Below are positions 8,977 through 20,288 of a stretch of 64,000 bases of DNA, in pieces. How positions within the stretch are numbered: the stretch's first letter is position 1; every line of letters starts with the position of its first letter. The notes under the pieces are model-generated. The model saw only the letters and a program-made list of their open reading frames with translations, did no database searches and was not told where the DNA came from. This DNA comes from Butyrivibrio fibrisolvens (GTDB lineage Bacteria > Bacillota > Clostridia > Lachnospirales > Lachnospiraceae): assembly GCF_037113525.1 (NCBI RefSeq), contig NZ_CP146963.1, positions 4,526,001 through 4,590,000 on the forward strand, in the 5' to 3' direction. Position numbers and translations under genes: made by a program.

Positions 8977-10815
8977 TTAATATACTGCTACTACAGGAGG
9001 TACAAGTCCTTCAGGACCAATAAGCATACCGTCCTTATTGAATGTGCAGTCAACGCCGCCAATGTTGACAGTGGTATTTGCAACCATACGTCCGTCTTCT
9101 CCAAAGTAGAAGAATCCGTCACCGATCTGTACAAATCCGATTACCATGTGACCATCTACAGGATCAAGCATATATGTGCCATCCTTTGTCTTTGAAAGAC
9201 CCTTAAGCAGCGCTCCGTCTTTGCCGGAAATGTAGAAGTTTGTTCCTGCATTGAACATCTGTCCTACTACCATCTTACCATCTACGCCGTAGAAGTATTC
9301 GCCAACGAATCCAGTCTGCATTACACCTTCAGCATCAAAGAAGTAGTTACTCTTGTCGATTGTAACGCTTCCTACTGAAGCAGCGTGTGTCTTAGGATCA
9401 AAGTAATATGTAGCTCCTGTTGCAGGATCTGTGAAGAATCCGCTTACAGCTGCGCCATCTGCGCCGAACATATACTTAAAGCCTTCAATGCCAAGCATAC
9501 CTGTCTGCATCTCAGCTTTTTCATTAAAGTAATAAAGATTACCGTTTACACTCTGAAGACCAACAAGAGCTGTACGTGTTTTAGGCTCAAAGTAGTATGT
9601 CTTGCCTGTAGCTGCATCTGTATAGAATCCCGTGTATGCCTTACCCTCAGCATCGAAATAGTATATACCTGTATCAAGACCAAGAAGACCTGTTCTCATA
9701 ATACCATCTGCTCCGAGATAGTAGAGATTGTCGCCAATTGACTGAAGACCTGTAAGCATTACATAGTCATCATTAAAGTATCTTATACCATCAGGAAGTG
9801 CTACAAAGCCTTTTACCGCCTTACCATCTGCACCGAAATATGTCTGGATACCTTCTCCGATAGTAAGAAGACCTGTCTGCATGATTCCATCTGCATTGAA
9901 GTAGTATCTTGAATTTTCAATATCAGAAAGACCTACAGCAGCCATTCCTCCCTTAGTAGGATCAAGATAATACTGGTTAACTCCATCATTCATCCAACCA
10001 GTCCAGACAAGACCGTTTGATGCATCGCAGAAATATTTTCCACCTGATGAAGGTGTTACCCAGCCTTTCTGCCAGCGATAGTTGTTGTAATAATATGTAC
10101 CTGTCTTAGTTGTAAGGAATCCCTCCGGAATGATTACCTGTGAATAATCTGTGTAGAGATAATCCATATCAACTCGGCCATTGATTCCCGGTACTGATCC
10201 GCTGCTTGTATACTGCCATACGCCGTAGCTGTATGGCATTGTATTAGTATCAGAATACTGGGCAACCCATTTCTGCCATGATACATCTCCAAGACGCTGT
10301 ACATACCAGTTTCTGCTCGCATATACCATTGGCATATATCCTGCACTTGAAACTATAGTACAGAAAGTATTAACGATATCCTGCTGCTGTGCCATGTTAA
10401 GAGACTTCTGACACTGAGCTTCGATATCAATTACTACCGGGAATGATACCTGATATGGTGCAATAAGCTGAAGCAAAAGATTAGCTTCACTTGCTGCCTG
10501 CTCTGCGCTCATTGCATAAGTATACCAGTAAACACCAACACGAAGACCTGCTGCTGCAGCTCCTGTAAGGTTATTTACATACTGAGTATCGATTGTGTTT
10601 GAAGTTCCTACGCGAACAAATGCGAAAGTGATCCCACTCTGAGCAACTGCTGTCCAGTTGATCGCACCCTGATAGTGAGATACGTCTATTCCTCTTGCAA
10701 GAACAGGTGCAGCCTGAGCATCAATTGCTGCCTGCGGCGTCGAAAATGCTGTTGCAATAGAAATGACAAGTGCGCATACCACGGCTGTAATCCGTCGAAT
10801 GACTTTTTTTGACAT
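8977..10815 (-). CDS. Secreted GH25 lysozyme with C-terminal wall-binding repeats
   Basis: 612 residues. A signal peptide covers about 1-35 (basic start, hydrophobic core, AQA end). The GH25 muramidase domain spans about 40-225 with catalytic candidates Asp44 (RGIDVSHYQG), Asp130 and Glu132 (VVIDIEA). From about residue 236 to the end the protein is built from roughly twenty-residue aromatic and glycine repeats of the choline or glucan-binding type (YYF, GWV, G.MQTG patterns), which anchor it to the wall. It probably cleaves the MurNAc-GlcNAc bond for wall remodelling or attack on other cells. A good AAGGAGGAGG site precedes the ATG. It is a single gene between terminators. Confidence 0.92.
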   Translation of the reverse strand: MSKKVIRRITAVVCALVISIATAFSTPQAAIDAQAAPVLARGIDVSHYQGAINWTAVAQSGITFAFVRVGTSNTIDTQYVNNLTGAAAAGLRVGVYWYTYAMSAEQAASEANLLLQLIAPYQVSFPVVIDIEAQCQKSLNMAQQQDIVNTFCTIVSSAGYMPMVYASRNWYVQRLGDVSWQKWVAQYSDTNTMPYSYGVWQYTSSGSVPGINGRVDMDYLYTDYSQVIIPEGFLTTKTGTYYYNNYRWQKGWVTPSSGGKYFCDASNGLVWTGWMNDGVNQYYLDPTKGGMAAVGLSDIENSRYYFNADGIMQTGLLTIGEGIQTYFGADGKAVKGFVALPDGIRYFNDDYVMLTGLQSIGDNLYYLGADGIMRTGLLGLDTGIYYFDAEGKAYTGFYTDAATGKTYYFEPKTRTALVGLQSVNGNLYYFNEKAEMQTGMLGIEGFKYMFGADGAAVSGFFTDPATGATYYFDPKTHAASVGSVTIDKSNYFFDAEGVMQTGFVGEYFYGVDGKMVVGQMFNAGTNFYISGKDGALLKGLSKTKDGTYMLDPVDGHMVIGFVQIGDGFFYFGEDGRMVANTTVNIGGVDCTFNKDGMLIGPEGLVPPVVAVY

Positions 10816-10924
10816 TTTCCTCCTCCTTAAAAGCTATTTTTCCCTAACCAATTAAGTAAATTATACCGACAAAACGCTTCATTTTCAAGGAATATAGCGC
10901 TTTTAAGCCTTATCACATTTGCAC

Positions 10925-10958
10925 AAAAAAGGTCGGCGTACAAAATAGTACGCCGACC
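10925..10958 (-). terminator. Terminator of the isomerase gene
   Basis: A perfect 11-bp G+C-rich stem GGTCGGCGTAC/GTACGCCGACC (10931-10941 with 10948-10958) is followed on the minus strand by TTTTTT. It ends the fucose/arabinose isomerase-like gene. Confidence 0.92.
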
Positions 10959-11018
10959 TATGATCTTTCAAATATAGATATTAAATACCCTTATTCAGTC
11001 AGATCTCTTTGGTAATAA

Positions 11019-12503
11019 TTATGCCCAAGGATTCTCTGTAGGATATTTAACTTCTGCAGGCTGATTGTAACCAATCTCTTCTACAGGTACACCGATGTAC
11101 TTGAATACCTCGAAGAGCTGCTTGCCCCAGTTACCGAATGCAACAGCACCGTGGTGAGGGAAGTTCTTCTCGATAAGTACGTGTCTGTAGAATCTGCCCA
11201 TCTCCTTGATAGCGAATACACCGATTGAACCAAATGACTTAGTTGCAACAGGAAGTACTTCACCCTGAGCGATGTAAGCACGAAGCTTAGAATCAGCTGT
11301 GCTCTGGAGACGATAGAATGTGATCTCACCAGGAACGATATCTCCTTCAAGAGTTCCGTTTGTAACCTCGATAGGAAGATTACGAGCCATGATCTTCTGA
11401 TATCTCATCTCATGGAATGAAAGCTTGCTTGTGCATGTATTTCCGCAGTGGAAACCCATGAATGTATCTGTGAACTTGTAATCGAACTTGCCTTCGATTG
11501 ACTCTTTGTACATATCCTTAGGTACAGAGTTGTTGATATCAAGAAGAGTAACAGCGTCGTTACTGATAACTGTTCCGATGAACTCTGAAAGTGTTCCGTA
11601 GATATCAACCTCACATGATACAGGGATTCCTCTTCCTGTAAGACGGCTGTTTACATAGCAAGGAACGAATCCGAACTGTGTCTGGAATGCAGGCCAGCAC
11701 TTTGTTGTAAGAGTAACGAATTTTCTGTAACCCTTGTGAGCCTCGATCCAGTCAAGAAGTGTAAGCTCGTACTGAGCAAGCTTCTCAAGTACTTCAGGCT
11801 TCTTGTTACCTGAACCAAGATCCTTCTTCATGTCTTCAACAACTTCAGGGATACGAGCATCGCCTGCGTGGTTCTTAAAGCTTTCGAAAAGGTCAAGCTC
11901 TGAGTTCTCTTCGATCTCAACACCAAGGTTGTAAAGCTGCTTGATAGGAGCGTTACAAGCAAGGAAGTTCATTGGACGAGGTCCAAAGCTGATGATCTTA
12001 AGGTTCTGAAGAGCATATACAGCCTTAGCGATTGGAAGGAATTCGTGGATCATATCAGCGCAATCCTCAGCATCGCCAACAGGATATTCAGGGATATATG
12101 CCTTTACGTTTCTAAGTGCAAGGTTGTAGCTTGCATTGAGCATACCGCAGTAAGCATCTCCTCTGCCATCCAAAAGGTCATTCTGGCTCTCTTCTGCTGC
12201 TGCGCAGAACATCTTAGGACCTTCGAAGTGCTTAGCAAGAAGTGTCTCAGAAATTTCAGGACCGAAGTTTCCAAGGAATACGCAAAGAGCGTCACATCCG
12301 TTCTTCTTAACATCTTCAAGAGCGTTAACCATGTCGATTTCGCTCTCAATAATTGTGATAGGGCATTCGTAAATGTCCTTTGCATCATACTTGTCAGCAT
12401 AAGCCTTTACAAGTGCTTTTCTTCTGTTCTCAGCAAGACTAGCTGGGAAACAGTCACGGCTTACTGCTACGATTCCGATTTTGATTTCTGGAATGTTGTT
12501 CAT
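11019..12503 (-). CDS. L-fucose/L-arabinose isomerase family protein
   Basis: 494 residues, shorter than classical FucI (about 590). The fold is recognised from the N-terminal sugar-isomerase region and a C-terminal FucI-like part. Residues matching the metal ligands of FucI are Glu298 (SCEVDIYG), Asp322 (LLDINN) and His352 (FHCGNT), so it should be an active metal-dependent aldose-ketose isomerase. Substrate is uncertain: fucose, arabinose or a related deoxysugar. No kinase, aldolase or transporter for that pathway is next to it. GGAGGCAAAAAA precedes the ATG, and three AGTTGTAT-like boxes lie upstream, suggesting control by a GntR-type regulator. Confidence 0.8.
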   Translation of the reverse strand: MNNIPEIKIGIVAVSRDCFPASLAENRRKALVKAYADKYDAKDIYECPITIIESEIDMVNALEDVKKNGCDALCVFLGNFGPEISETLLAKHFEGPKMFCAAAEESQNDLLDGRGDAYCGMLNASYNLALRNVKAYIPEYPVGDAEDCADMIHEFLPIAKAVYALQNLKIISFGPRPMNFLACNAPIKQLYNLGVEIEENSELDLFESFKNHAGDARIPEVVEDMKKDLGSGNKKPEVLEKLAQYELTLLDWIEAHKGYRKFVTLTTKCWPAFQTQFGFVPCYVNSRLTGRGIPVSCEVDIYGTLSEFIGTVISNDAVTLLDINNSVPKDMYKESIEGKFDYKFTDTFMGFHCGNTCTSKLSFHEMRYQKIMARNLPIEVTNGTLEGDIVPGEITFYRLQSTADSKLRAYIAQGEVLPVATKSFGSIGVFAIKEMGRFYRHVLIEKNFPHHGAVAFGNWGKQLFEVFKYIGVPVEEIGYNQPAEVKYPTENPWA

Positions 12504-12555
12504 TTTTTTGCCTCCTACCTCTTTTTACCTTTTAACTTTTCTCGAGACTATTACC

Positions 12556-12595
12556 AGTTGTATATTATTTTTAATACAACTTTATAGTACAACTG
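12556..12595 (-). promoter_or_regulatory. Candidate operator boxes before the isomerase gene
   Basis: AGTTGTAT (12556-12563), its inverse ATACAACT (12574-12581) and a further GTACAACT (12588-12595) lie 50-90 bases before the start codon. GntR-type regulators commonly bind TTGTAT/ATACAA half-sites, but the regulator is not in the window, so this is inference. Confidence 0.4.
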
Positions 12596-12700
12596 ATATA
12601 CTATTTGCATTTAACAATACTAATTCTACAACACATTTACAATTTTTAATGTTTAAATATTGCTATTTCTTTCTCATTTTTCATTTTCTATCTATTCAAC

Positions 12701-12754
12701 AAAAAAAGAGCCTAGAAACTGTGTAAATTCACATGTTCCTAAGCTCTTTTTATT
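12701..12754. terminator. Terminator of the ATP synthase operon
   Basis: AAAGAGC...GCTCTTT arms enclose a stem around GTGTAAATTCAC. T runs occur on both sides, so it can act in both directions. It follows atpC and ends the ten-gene operon. Confidence 0.85.
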
Positions 12755-12765
12755 AATACAACTTG

Positions 12766-13179
12766 TTATTTTTTGTTCGCTACATCGGATCTGATAAGCG
12801 CTCTCTTCAGCTTTGCTTCTGCAAGCATAACGTCCTTGTCGCCAAGTTTATCCTTGGTCGCAAGTCGCTCCTGTGCACGCTTTTTAGCATCCTGAGCACG
12901 CTCAAGATCAATATCCTCTTTCCATTCCCATGTTGTAGCAACAACACGGCATTCGCCGTCCATAACATTGATCATTCCGCCCATGCAGGCCGCTGTTCTT
13001 ACTGTTCCGTCCTCAAGTACAACCTTTGCAGGTCCCATACCAAGTGCAGAGCAATAATTAGTATGCTTGGCCATAACACAAACGTCACCATCTATGGTAC
13101 GGAGGATGATCCTTGTAGCCTGTCCGTCCAGCTTACTCCCGTCAGGAGTAGCTATCTGCAGATGAAACGGAGTTGCCAT
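12766..13179 (-). CDS. atpC: ATP synthase F1 subunit epsilon
   Basis: 137 residues with the epsilon beta-sandwich (N-terminal about 85 residues, starting FHLQIATPDG) and a C-terminal two-helix hairpin rich in Ala, Lys and Arg. It is part of the central stalk and can inhibit ATP hydrolysis. It is the last gene of the operon, nineteen bases after atpD, and is followed by the operon terminator. Confidence 0.95.
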   Translation of the reverse strand: MATPFHLQIATPDGSKLDGQATRIILRTIDGDVCVMAKHTNYCSALGMGPAKVVLEDGTVRTAACMGGMINVMDGECRVVATTWEWKEDIDLERAQDAKKRAQERLATKDKLGDKDVMLAEAKLKRALIRSDVANKK

Positions 13180-13198
13180 AGCTCATCCCTCCTTCATC

Positions 13199-14596
<1,398 letters not shown>

Positions 14597-14651
14597 TTAT
14601 CTCCTTTTTATTAGAAAAAGATGTTTACAGTTACATGCTTCATTCCATAGC

Positions 14652-15491
14652 TTATGAACCAGCTCCCGATACGATCTCAGTGATCTCCTGCGTGATAGCA
14701 GCCTGTCTTGCACGGTTGTAGTACAGACTGAGATTGTCGATCATGTCGGCAGCATTGTTGGTAGCATTCTCCATTGCCATGCGGCGTGCGCCCTGTTCGG
14801 ATGCTGCACTTTCACACATTACGCTGAAGATGATACCTGCAATGTATTCCGGTATTATCGCATTGAATGTCTCTTCAGAGCTCGGCTCATACATGATCAC
14901 TTCGCGTCCCTCTTCTGACGGCGGATCCGGTGTAAACGGAAGCAGCTGCCAGGTTGTAGGAACCTGTGAAAGAACCGATTTGAAGACTGTTCCGGCCACA
15001 TGGATCTCGTCGTACTCGCCATTTTTATATCCCTGGCATACAAGTCTCGACATTTCGAAGCAGTCACTGACAGATACTTCACCTACCAGCGGGAAAGCAT
15101 CGGATATGATCTCTCTGTTTCTTTTGCGGAAATATTCCAATGCCTTTTTTCCAACAGGAAGGAATGCACATTCCTTACCTTTGGTTTCCTGCTCGATCAT
15201 CCTGAACATGTTTGCATTGTAACCGCCTGCAAGTCCTCGGTCTCCGCCAAAGACGATATAGAGTCTTTTCTTGATCTCTCTTTTCTTAAGATAAGCAGAA
15301 TCGAAATCAGAATTGGAATTAGCTATATCATTAAGTGTCTTGGCTAAAACTTCGTGATATGGACGGCAATTCTCAACACGTTCCTGGGCCTTGCGGAGTC
15401 TGGAAGAAGCTACCAGCTTCATAGCTCTGGTAATCTGCATGGTGCTCTGCACTGATTTTATGCGGAGCTTGATGCTTTTCATCGAAGCCAT
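14652..15491 (-). CDS. atpG: ATP synthase F1 subunit gamma
   Basis: 279 residues. The N-terminal helix (MASMKSIKLRIKSVQSTMQI) and the C-terminal helix ending in the IVSGAGS region form the coiled coil of the rotor shaft. GGDRGLAGGYN is the typical conserved centre. The gene starts about 18 bases after the atpA stop. Confidence 0.96.
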   Translation of the reverse strand: MASMKSIKLRIKSVQSTMQITRAMKLVASSRLRKAQERVENCRPYHEVLAKTLNDIANSNSDFDSAYLKKREIKKRLYIVFGGDRGLAGGYNANMFRMIEQETKGKECAFLPVGKKALEYFRKRNREIISDAFPLVGEVSVSDCFEMSRLVCQGYKNGEYDEIHVAGTVFKSVLSQVPTTWQLLPFTPDPPSEEGREVIMYEPSSEETFNAIIPEYIAGIIFSVMCESAASEQGARRMAMENATNNAADMIDNLSLYYNRARQAAITQEITEIVSGAGS

Positions 15492-15509
15492 GTCAGTTCT
15501 CCTTTCCGC

Positions 15510-17030
15510 TTAAGCATTCTTTGTGAACCGTTTTGTATACTCAGAAAGTGAATTCTTAAGAGCACCTTCGATCTCATCATCCCATGCGCCTGTTGCAGCG
15601 ATCTTGTCCATAACGGCCTTACCGCCTTCATTTGCATCAAGGAAATCATAGAGTCCGGACTCATATTCTGCTACCTGAGTAGTATCAACTTCCTTAAGGT
15701 AGTCATTGTTAACGGCATAAAGAATTGCAACCTGCTTCTCAACAGGAATAGGTGTTCCCCTGTTCTGTTTGAGAACTTCCACAATTCTTGCACCCTTATC
15801 AAGACGAGACTTGGTATCTTCATCAAGGTCAGATCCGAACTGTGCGAAAGACTGAAGCTCTCTGTACTGTGAATACAAAAGCTTAAGTGTTCCGGCAACC
15901 TTCTTCATGGCCTTAACCTGAGCATTACCACCTACACGGGATACGGAGATACCTGGGTTAACCGCAGGGCGTACACCTTCGTGGAAAAGCTCTGTCTCAA
16001 GGAATATCTGTCCGTCTGTGATAGAGATAACGTTGGTAGGAATGTATGCTGATACATCACCTGCCTGTGTCTCAATGATAGGAAGAGCTGTAAGAGATCC
16101 GCCGCCATTAGCATCAGAAAGCTTAGCTGCTCTTTCAAGAAGACGTGAATGCAGATAGAATACGTCTCCAGGATAAGCTTCACGTCCTGGTGGACGTCTG
16201 ATAAGGAGTGACAATTCACGATAAGCAACAGCATGCTTGGAAAGATCATCATAAATGATGAGAGCATGCTTGCCGTTATTCATGAAATACTCACCGATAG
16301 TAGCTCCGGCATATGGTGCAATGTACTGAAGTGGTGCACCTTCTGAAGCCGTAGCTGCAACAACTACTGTATATTCCATAGCGCCTGCTGCTTCAAGGTT
16401 TGCAACAAGGTTGGCAACTGTGGAATTCTTCTGGCCAATGGCTACATAGATACAGACAACATCTTTACCCTTCTGGTTAATGATGGTATCTGTAGCAATG
16501 ACAGTCTTACCTGTCTGACGGTCGCCTATGATAAGCTCACGCTGTCCACGGCCGATCGGGATCATTGAATCGATTGCTTTGATACCTGTCTGGAGTGGCT
16601 CCTTAACAGGCTGACGTTCAATGATTCCAGGTGCTGTATGCTCGATTGGATCGAAGCGTACAGGCTTAATATCACCCTTGCCATCTATTGGCTGACCAAG
16701 GGCATTAACTACACGTCCAAGTACTTCATCGCCTACAGGAACAGATACAACTCTTCCTGTACGCTTTACAATATCGCCTTCTTTAATTCCTACGTCGGAA
16801 CCCAGAAGGACGATTGAAATGCTGTTATCTTCCAGATTCTGTGCCATGCCGTAAGTACCGTTTGAGAATTCAACAAGTTCTCCGGCCATACATTTTTCCA
16901 TTCCGCTGGCACGTGCGATACCGTCACCGACCAGAATAACCGTACCGGTCTCTGCCTGTTCGATAGCGGCGGAATAATGCTTAATCTGGCTTTTAATTAT
17001 CTGACTAATTTCTTCAGGTTTCAGCGCCAT
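15510..17030 (-). CDS. atpA: ATP synthase F1 subunit alpha
   Basis: 506 residues. Walker A GDRQTGKT is at residues 169-176 and the regulatory nucleotide-site region [12 protein letters not shown] is intact. It alternates with beta in the F1 hexamer. The order atpH-atpA-atpG-atpD is standard, and spacing to neighbours is short. Confidence 0.98.
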   Translation of the reverse strand: MALKPEEISQIIKSQIKHYSAAIEQAETGTVILVGDGIARASGMEKCMAGELVEFSNGTYGMAQNLEDNSISIVLLGSDVGIKEGDIVKRTGRVVSVPVGDEVLGRVVNALGQPIDGKGDIKPVRFDPIEHTAPGIIERQPVKEPLQTGIKAIDSMIPIGRGQRELIIGDRQTGKTVIATDTIINQKGKDVVCIYVAIGQKNSTVANLVANLEAAGAMEYTVVVAATASEGAPLQYIAPYAGATIGEYFMNNGKHALIIYDDLSKHAVAYRELSLLIRRPPGREAYPGDVFYLHSRLLERAAKLSDANGGGSLTALPIIETQAGDVSAYIPTNVISITDGQIFLETELFHEGVRPAVNPGISVSRVGGNAQVKAMKKVAGTLKLLYSQYRELQSFAQFGSDLDEDTKSRLDKGARIVEVLKQNRGTPIPVEKQVAILYAVNNDYLKEVDTTQVAEYESGLYDFLDANEGGKAVMDKIAATGAWDDEIEGALKNSLSEYTKRFTKNA

Positions 17031-17080
17031 TTCTCATCCTCTTATTCCTGCGCATACTGCGCGTACTTACCCTTACAGGG

Positions 17081-17623
17081 TTATACAACTGTATCTTTGA
17101 TGATGGAATTAAGAGCATCAATACGCTCTTTGGCTGTGCCATCATACCGCTTGCCATCCATGTCGAGACGGATACCGCCGATAAGTGCGGGATTGACATA
17201 GCAGGTCATATCGACCTTCTTGCCTTTCATTCTCTCAAGCTTATCGTGCAAAGCATTCTTCTGAGCATCCGTAAGTGCAACAGCACTTGTTACGGTAGCT
17301 TCTACAATGCCATGGGCTTCGTTATAAAGTCTGCGGTATTCTTTTGCGCATCCCTTAACTTCAGCCATATATCCTTTTTCACACATGAGTTTCAAGAAAT
17401 TCAGAAGATAAGGCCACATGTCAGCTCCAAACGCTTCGTCCAGGAGCTTAATTCTGTCATCCTTACTGATACTGGGTTCTGAAAGGAGCTTTACGTACTG
17501 GGGATTCTCTTTCATAAGAGAAAGCACAGTTCCAAGCTGATCCAAAACCAGATCCGTCTGATTCTCTTCCGAAGCAAGCTCATATAAGCTTCCACCATAT
17601 TTCTTGGCTGTTTCGGTCATCAT
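17081..17623 (-). CDS. atpH: ATP synthase F1 subunit delta
   Basis: 180 residues with the helical N-terminal domain (YGGSLYELA) and the conserved C-terminal PALIGGIRLDMDGKRYDGT stretch that caps F1 and binds the peripheral stalk. The ATG overlaps the atpF stop (ATGA), indicating translational coupling of the b and delta subunits. Confidence 0.95.
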   Translation of the reverse strand: MMTETAKKYGGSLYELASEENQTDLVLDQLGTVLSLMKENPQYVKLLSEPSISKDDRIKLLDEAFGADMWPYLLNFLKLMCEKGYMAEVKGCAKEYRRLYNEAHGIVEATVTSAVALTDAQKNALHDKLERMKGKKVDMTCYVNPALIGGIRLDMDGKRYDGTAKERIDALNSIIKDTVV

Positions 17624-18132
17624 ATAGACGTATCTCCAACATTCTGAATGAATTCGTCAACTAGGTTCTCATGATCCTTTTCGTTGATTTCGCGGCCGAT
17701 AACCTTTGACGCGATGCTCATAGCCATAGAACCGATCTCATCCTTGGCATCATTTATCGCACGCTTTTTCTGCTGTTCAATATCGTTCTCTGCCTGTCTC
17801 TTGATAGAGGCTGCCTCTGACTGGGCATCTGCAACGATCTTTTCACTTCTCTTGGTTGCAGTACTTGTAGCTTCCTTAACGATACGATCCGCTTCATCGT
17901 TGGCCCTTGAAAGGCTTGTCTCGTACTGCTCTTTAAGATCAAGCGCTTTGGCCTTAGCTTCCTCAGCTTCCTTGAGAGGCTGATCTACAAGCCCCTGGCG
18001 CTTAGCCAGGATGTCCATTACAGGTTTGTACAGGAACTTTTTGAACAAAAGAATCTGAATACCCAGGTTGATCAGCTGAACAACAATCGTCTGCCAGTCC
18101 AGCGAAACCAATAAATTATATGTTGCTTCCAT
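17620..18132 (-). CDS. atpF: ATP synthase Fo subunit b
   Basis: 170 residues: one membrane helix near the N-terminus (about 10-33) followed by a long charged helix rich in Lys, Glu, Ala and Gln that dimerises as the peripheral stalk. Its stop overlaps the start of atpH. AAGGAG precedes the start codon. Confidence 0.95.
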   Translation of the reverse strand: MEATYNLLVSLDWQTIVVQLINLGIQILLFKKFLYKPVMDILAKRQGLVDQPLKEAEEAKAKALDLKEQYETSLSRANDEADRIVKEATSTATKRSEKIVADAQSEAASIKRQAENDIEQQKKRAINDAKDEIGSMAMSIASKVIGREINEKDHENLVDEFIQNVGDTSI

Positions 18133-18177
18133 GGTATTCTCCTTTTCTGAGTTTAAGTATCCTCGCTCCTGCCTCTA

Positions 18178-18465
<288 letters not shown>

Positions 18466-18512
18466 CTAAGAATTATTGTTGCTGCTTAATCGCGTTTTTA
18501 GGCTTCATTAAT

Positions 18513-19265
18513 TTATTCTGATGCCTGTTTAATGAAAATACATGTCAGTGTACAGAAGATAAACGGCTGGATCAATCCACTGAACCAGTCAAAGTAAAGT
18601 GATGTGACTGCAGGTAAACCGATCTCAAGAATCGGAATATGATCTGCGAGCCAATCTCCAACTACAGGGATAAATCCCAGCAGCGCGGCACTGGCAAGTC
18701 CCAGTGCTGAATAGATCAGGGTTCCGATAACCATACCAGAAAGTATGTTGCCGAAGTGACGGCAAGCCATAGAGATAGGTGTGGAGAATTCACTGATGAT
18801 ATTCATTGGAAGCATAACCGGCATTGGATCCAGATATCCCTTAAGATATCCACCGATTCCATTAGCCTTAATCTTATGCTTGGTAATGAGTATCAATACA
18901 ATGATAGCCCATCCGGCCTCTGTTGCCAGGTCAGCAGTCGGACTCCAGCATCCACCGACAAGGCTTATCATGTTACTGATGATAGCTGTTCCAAACAGAG
19001 CTCCAATGAAAGGAATGTAATAGTCGAATTTGTCACCCATATTACCTCTTACGAAGTTATTGAGCAGCTCGACTATCCACTCTGCTATCGCCTGTCTCTT
19101 ACTTATGCCTGTTACTTTCAGATTTCTTCCAAGTATCCAGCAAAGAAACGACAGTACGATCAGAACTATCCAGCCCATGATCATTGTCTGCGTGATGTGG
19201 ATTTCCCCAATCGGCGAGTCTTCTATTATCGTATAGATCCTCGCGCCATGAAGATTAATGTCCAT
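18513..19265 (-). CDS. atpB: ATP synthase Fo subunit a
   Basis: 250 residues with five to six membrane helices. The essential stator arginine is in CRHFGNILSG, the counterpart of the usual LRLFGN motif. It forms the ion half-channels against the c ring. The start lies three bases after the stop of the preceding AtpI-like gene, whose last codons hold the GGAGGTGA ribosome binding site. Confidence 0.96.
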   Translation of the reverse strand: MDINLHGARIYTIIEDSPIGEIHITQTMIMGWIVLIVLSFLCWILGRNLKVTGISKRQAIAEWIVELLNNFVRGNMGDKFDYYIPFIGALFGTAIISNMISLVGGCWSPTADLATEAGWAIIVLILITKHKIKANGIGGYLKGYLDPMPVMLPMNIISEFSTPISMACRHFGNILSGMVIGTLIYSALGLASAALLGFIPVVGDWLADHIPILEIGLPAVTSLYFDWFSGLIQPFIFCTLTCIFIKQASE

Positions 19266-19268
19266 AAA

Positions 19269-19721
19269 TCAGGATTCACCTCCTTTTACTCCGGCCGTAG
19301 AATCTACATTCTGTGTGAGATTCAGCTTACCGGTTATTTGCAATAAAAAGATAGCAAGTTTTGGGAAAAGAAGCGGCACGAGAGCGCTTATTACATTAAT
19401 AAACGGCACAAAAACAGCAGCTACTATCCATAAGCCCTGAAGGCCCATTCTCTGGGTGTAGCCTTTTTGTACGCCTCTTCTTACTTCTGCACCTCCGTTC
19501 TGTGCCGCGTCAAGCGATCTTTGGAGAGAAACTGCCATCCAGATAAAGCAGATCATTCCAATAAGAGTACCGCCTACTGCACCGATAATAATAGTTGCAT
19601 CAAACGAATAGAGGCCAGTTAAAGAAATAAGAAAACCGACCACAATCTCAATGACGCACAAAATCCCGCAACCAACGTAAACGCCCTTTACAAGTCCTTT
19701 GATATCATCATCTAAATGCAT
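19269..19721 (-). CDS. atpI: AtpI-like membrane protein of the ATP synthase operon
   Basis: 150 residues with four predicted membrane helices (about 20-35, 42-63, 97-113 and 115-130) and a charged link between the pairs. Position directly before atpB and topology match the subunit I family, which helps assemble the c ring or supplies ions (family knowledge). Sequence similarity to characterised AtpI is weak, so the call rests mainly on position and topology. Confidence 0.75.
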   Translation of the reverse strand: MHLDDDIKGLVKGVYVGCGILCVIEIVVGFLISLTGLYSFDATIIIGAVGGTLIGMICFIWMAVSLQRSLDAAQNGGAEVRRGVQKGYTQRMGLQGLWIVAAVFVPFINVISALVPLLFPKLAIFLLQITGKLNLTQNVDSTAGVKGGES

Positions 19722-19805
19722 GAAACTTCCCTCCCCTTAAAATGTCCTCTTGAATCTGTCTAAAGTAAGTGTCCACATTATATATTTTCGGCTAAAAAGC
19801 CCATT

Positions 19806-20078
19806 TTAGTAATGTTTGGAAAAAGAATGACTTTTTGGTTTGTTTTTGTCCGGTCTCTTCTGACCTTTCATAACAGTCTTGGTGTAGAATTTCCAGAACG
19901 TCATAAAACCTGCGCCAAGGCCTAAAAAAAGCCCAACAAAATAAATCCACATTCCAAAACCAAAATGTGTGTTAAGGTACCAGCTGCCTGCAAGACATAA
20001 AAGCACGGGCATTATCAGATCAAGCCCCAGCTGTCCAACATATACGAGATATTTAAATGCATTAGACCAGTCCTGCAT
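19806..20078 (-). CDS. atpZ: AtpZ/AtpI-like small membrane protein, first gene of the ATP synthase operon
   Basis: 90 residues with two membrane helices (about 12-33 and 41-62) and a basic tail. The glycine-rich second helix (FVGLFLGLGAGFMTFWKFY) is typical of the AtpZ family of F-type ATPase operons, linked to magnesium or calcium supply or assembly. It is the first gene behind a clear promoter. GAAAGGTATATATG supplies the start. Confidence 0.8.
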   Translation of the reverse strand: MQDWSNAFKYLVYVGQLGLDLIMPVLLCLAGSWYLNTHFGFGMWIYFVGLFLGLGAGFMTFWKFYTKTVMKGQKRPDKNKPKSHSFSKHY

Positions 20079-20124
20079 ATATACCTTTCATATCAAAAAT
20101 ATAAAATCACGCACGTTCACAGAT

Positions 20125-20154
20125 ATTTTACCATAGTGTGGAATTTATGTGCAA
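20125..20154 (-). promoter_or_regulatory. Promoter of the ATP synthase operon
   Basis: On the minus strand TTGCAC (20154-20149) and TAAAAT (20130-20125) are separated by 18 bases, a good sigma-A-type promoter about 50 bases before the first gene. Confidence 0.6.
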
Positions 20155-20229
20155 GATTGTCAGAAAATACTGGGAACATTATCTATTTTTTTCTACAAAA
20201 TCAATCTTTATGAGTTAATTGTATATGAG

Positions 20230-20262
20230 AAAACGGCCACCCTGAAATTATCAGGATGACCG
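20230..20262 (-). terminator. aspS terminator
   Basis: CGGTCATCCTGA pairs with TCAGGGTGGCCG (two wobble pairs) and is followed by TTTTC on the minus strand, shortly after the aspS stop codon. Confidence 0.85.
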
Positions 20263-20288
20263 TCAATATACTTATATATTTATTAAGT

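Noticed and set aside
8977..10815. Prophage endolysin as evidence for a phage
   Set aside because: The lysozyme has a signal peptide and no holin or phage genes nearby, so it is a cell-wall enzyme of the host.
12045..12587. 180-codon frame on the plus strand
   Set aside because: It lies opposite the isomerase gene, whose domains and ligands are complete; codon use is that of a shadow.
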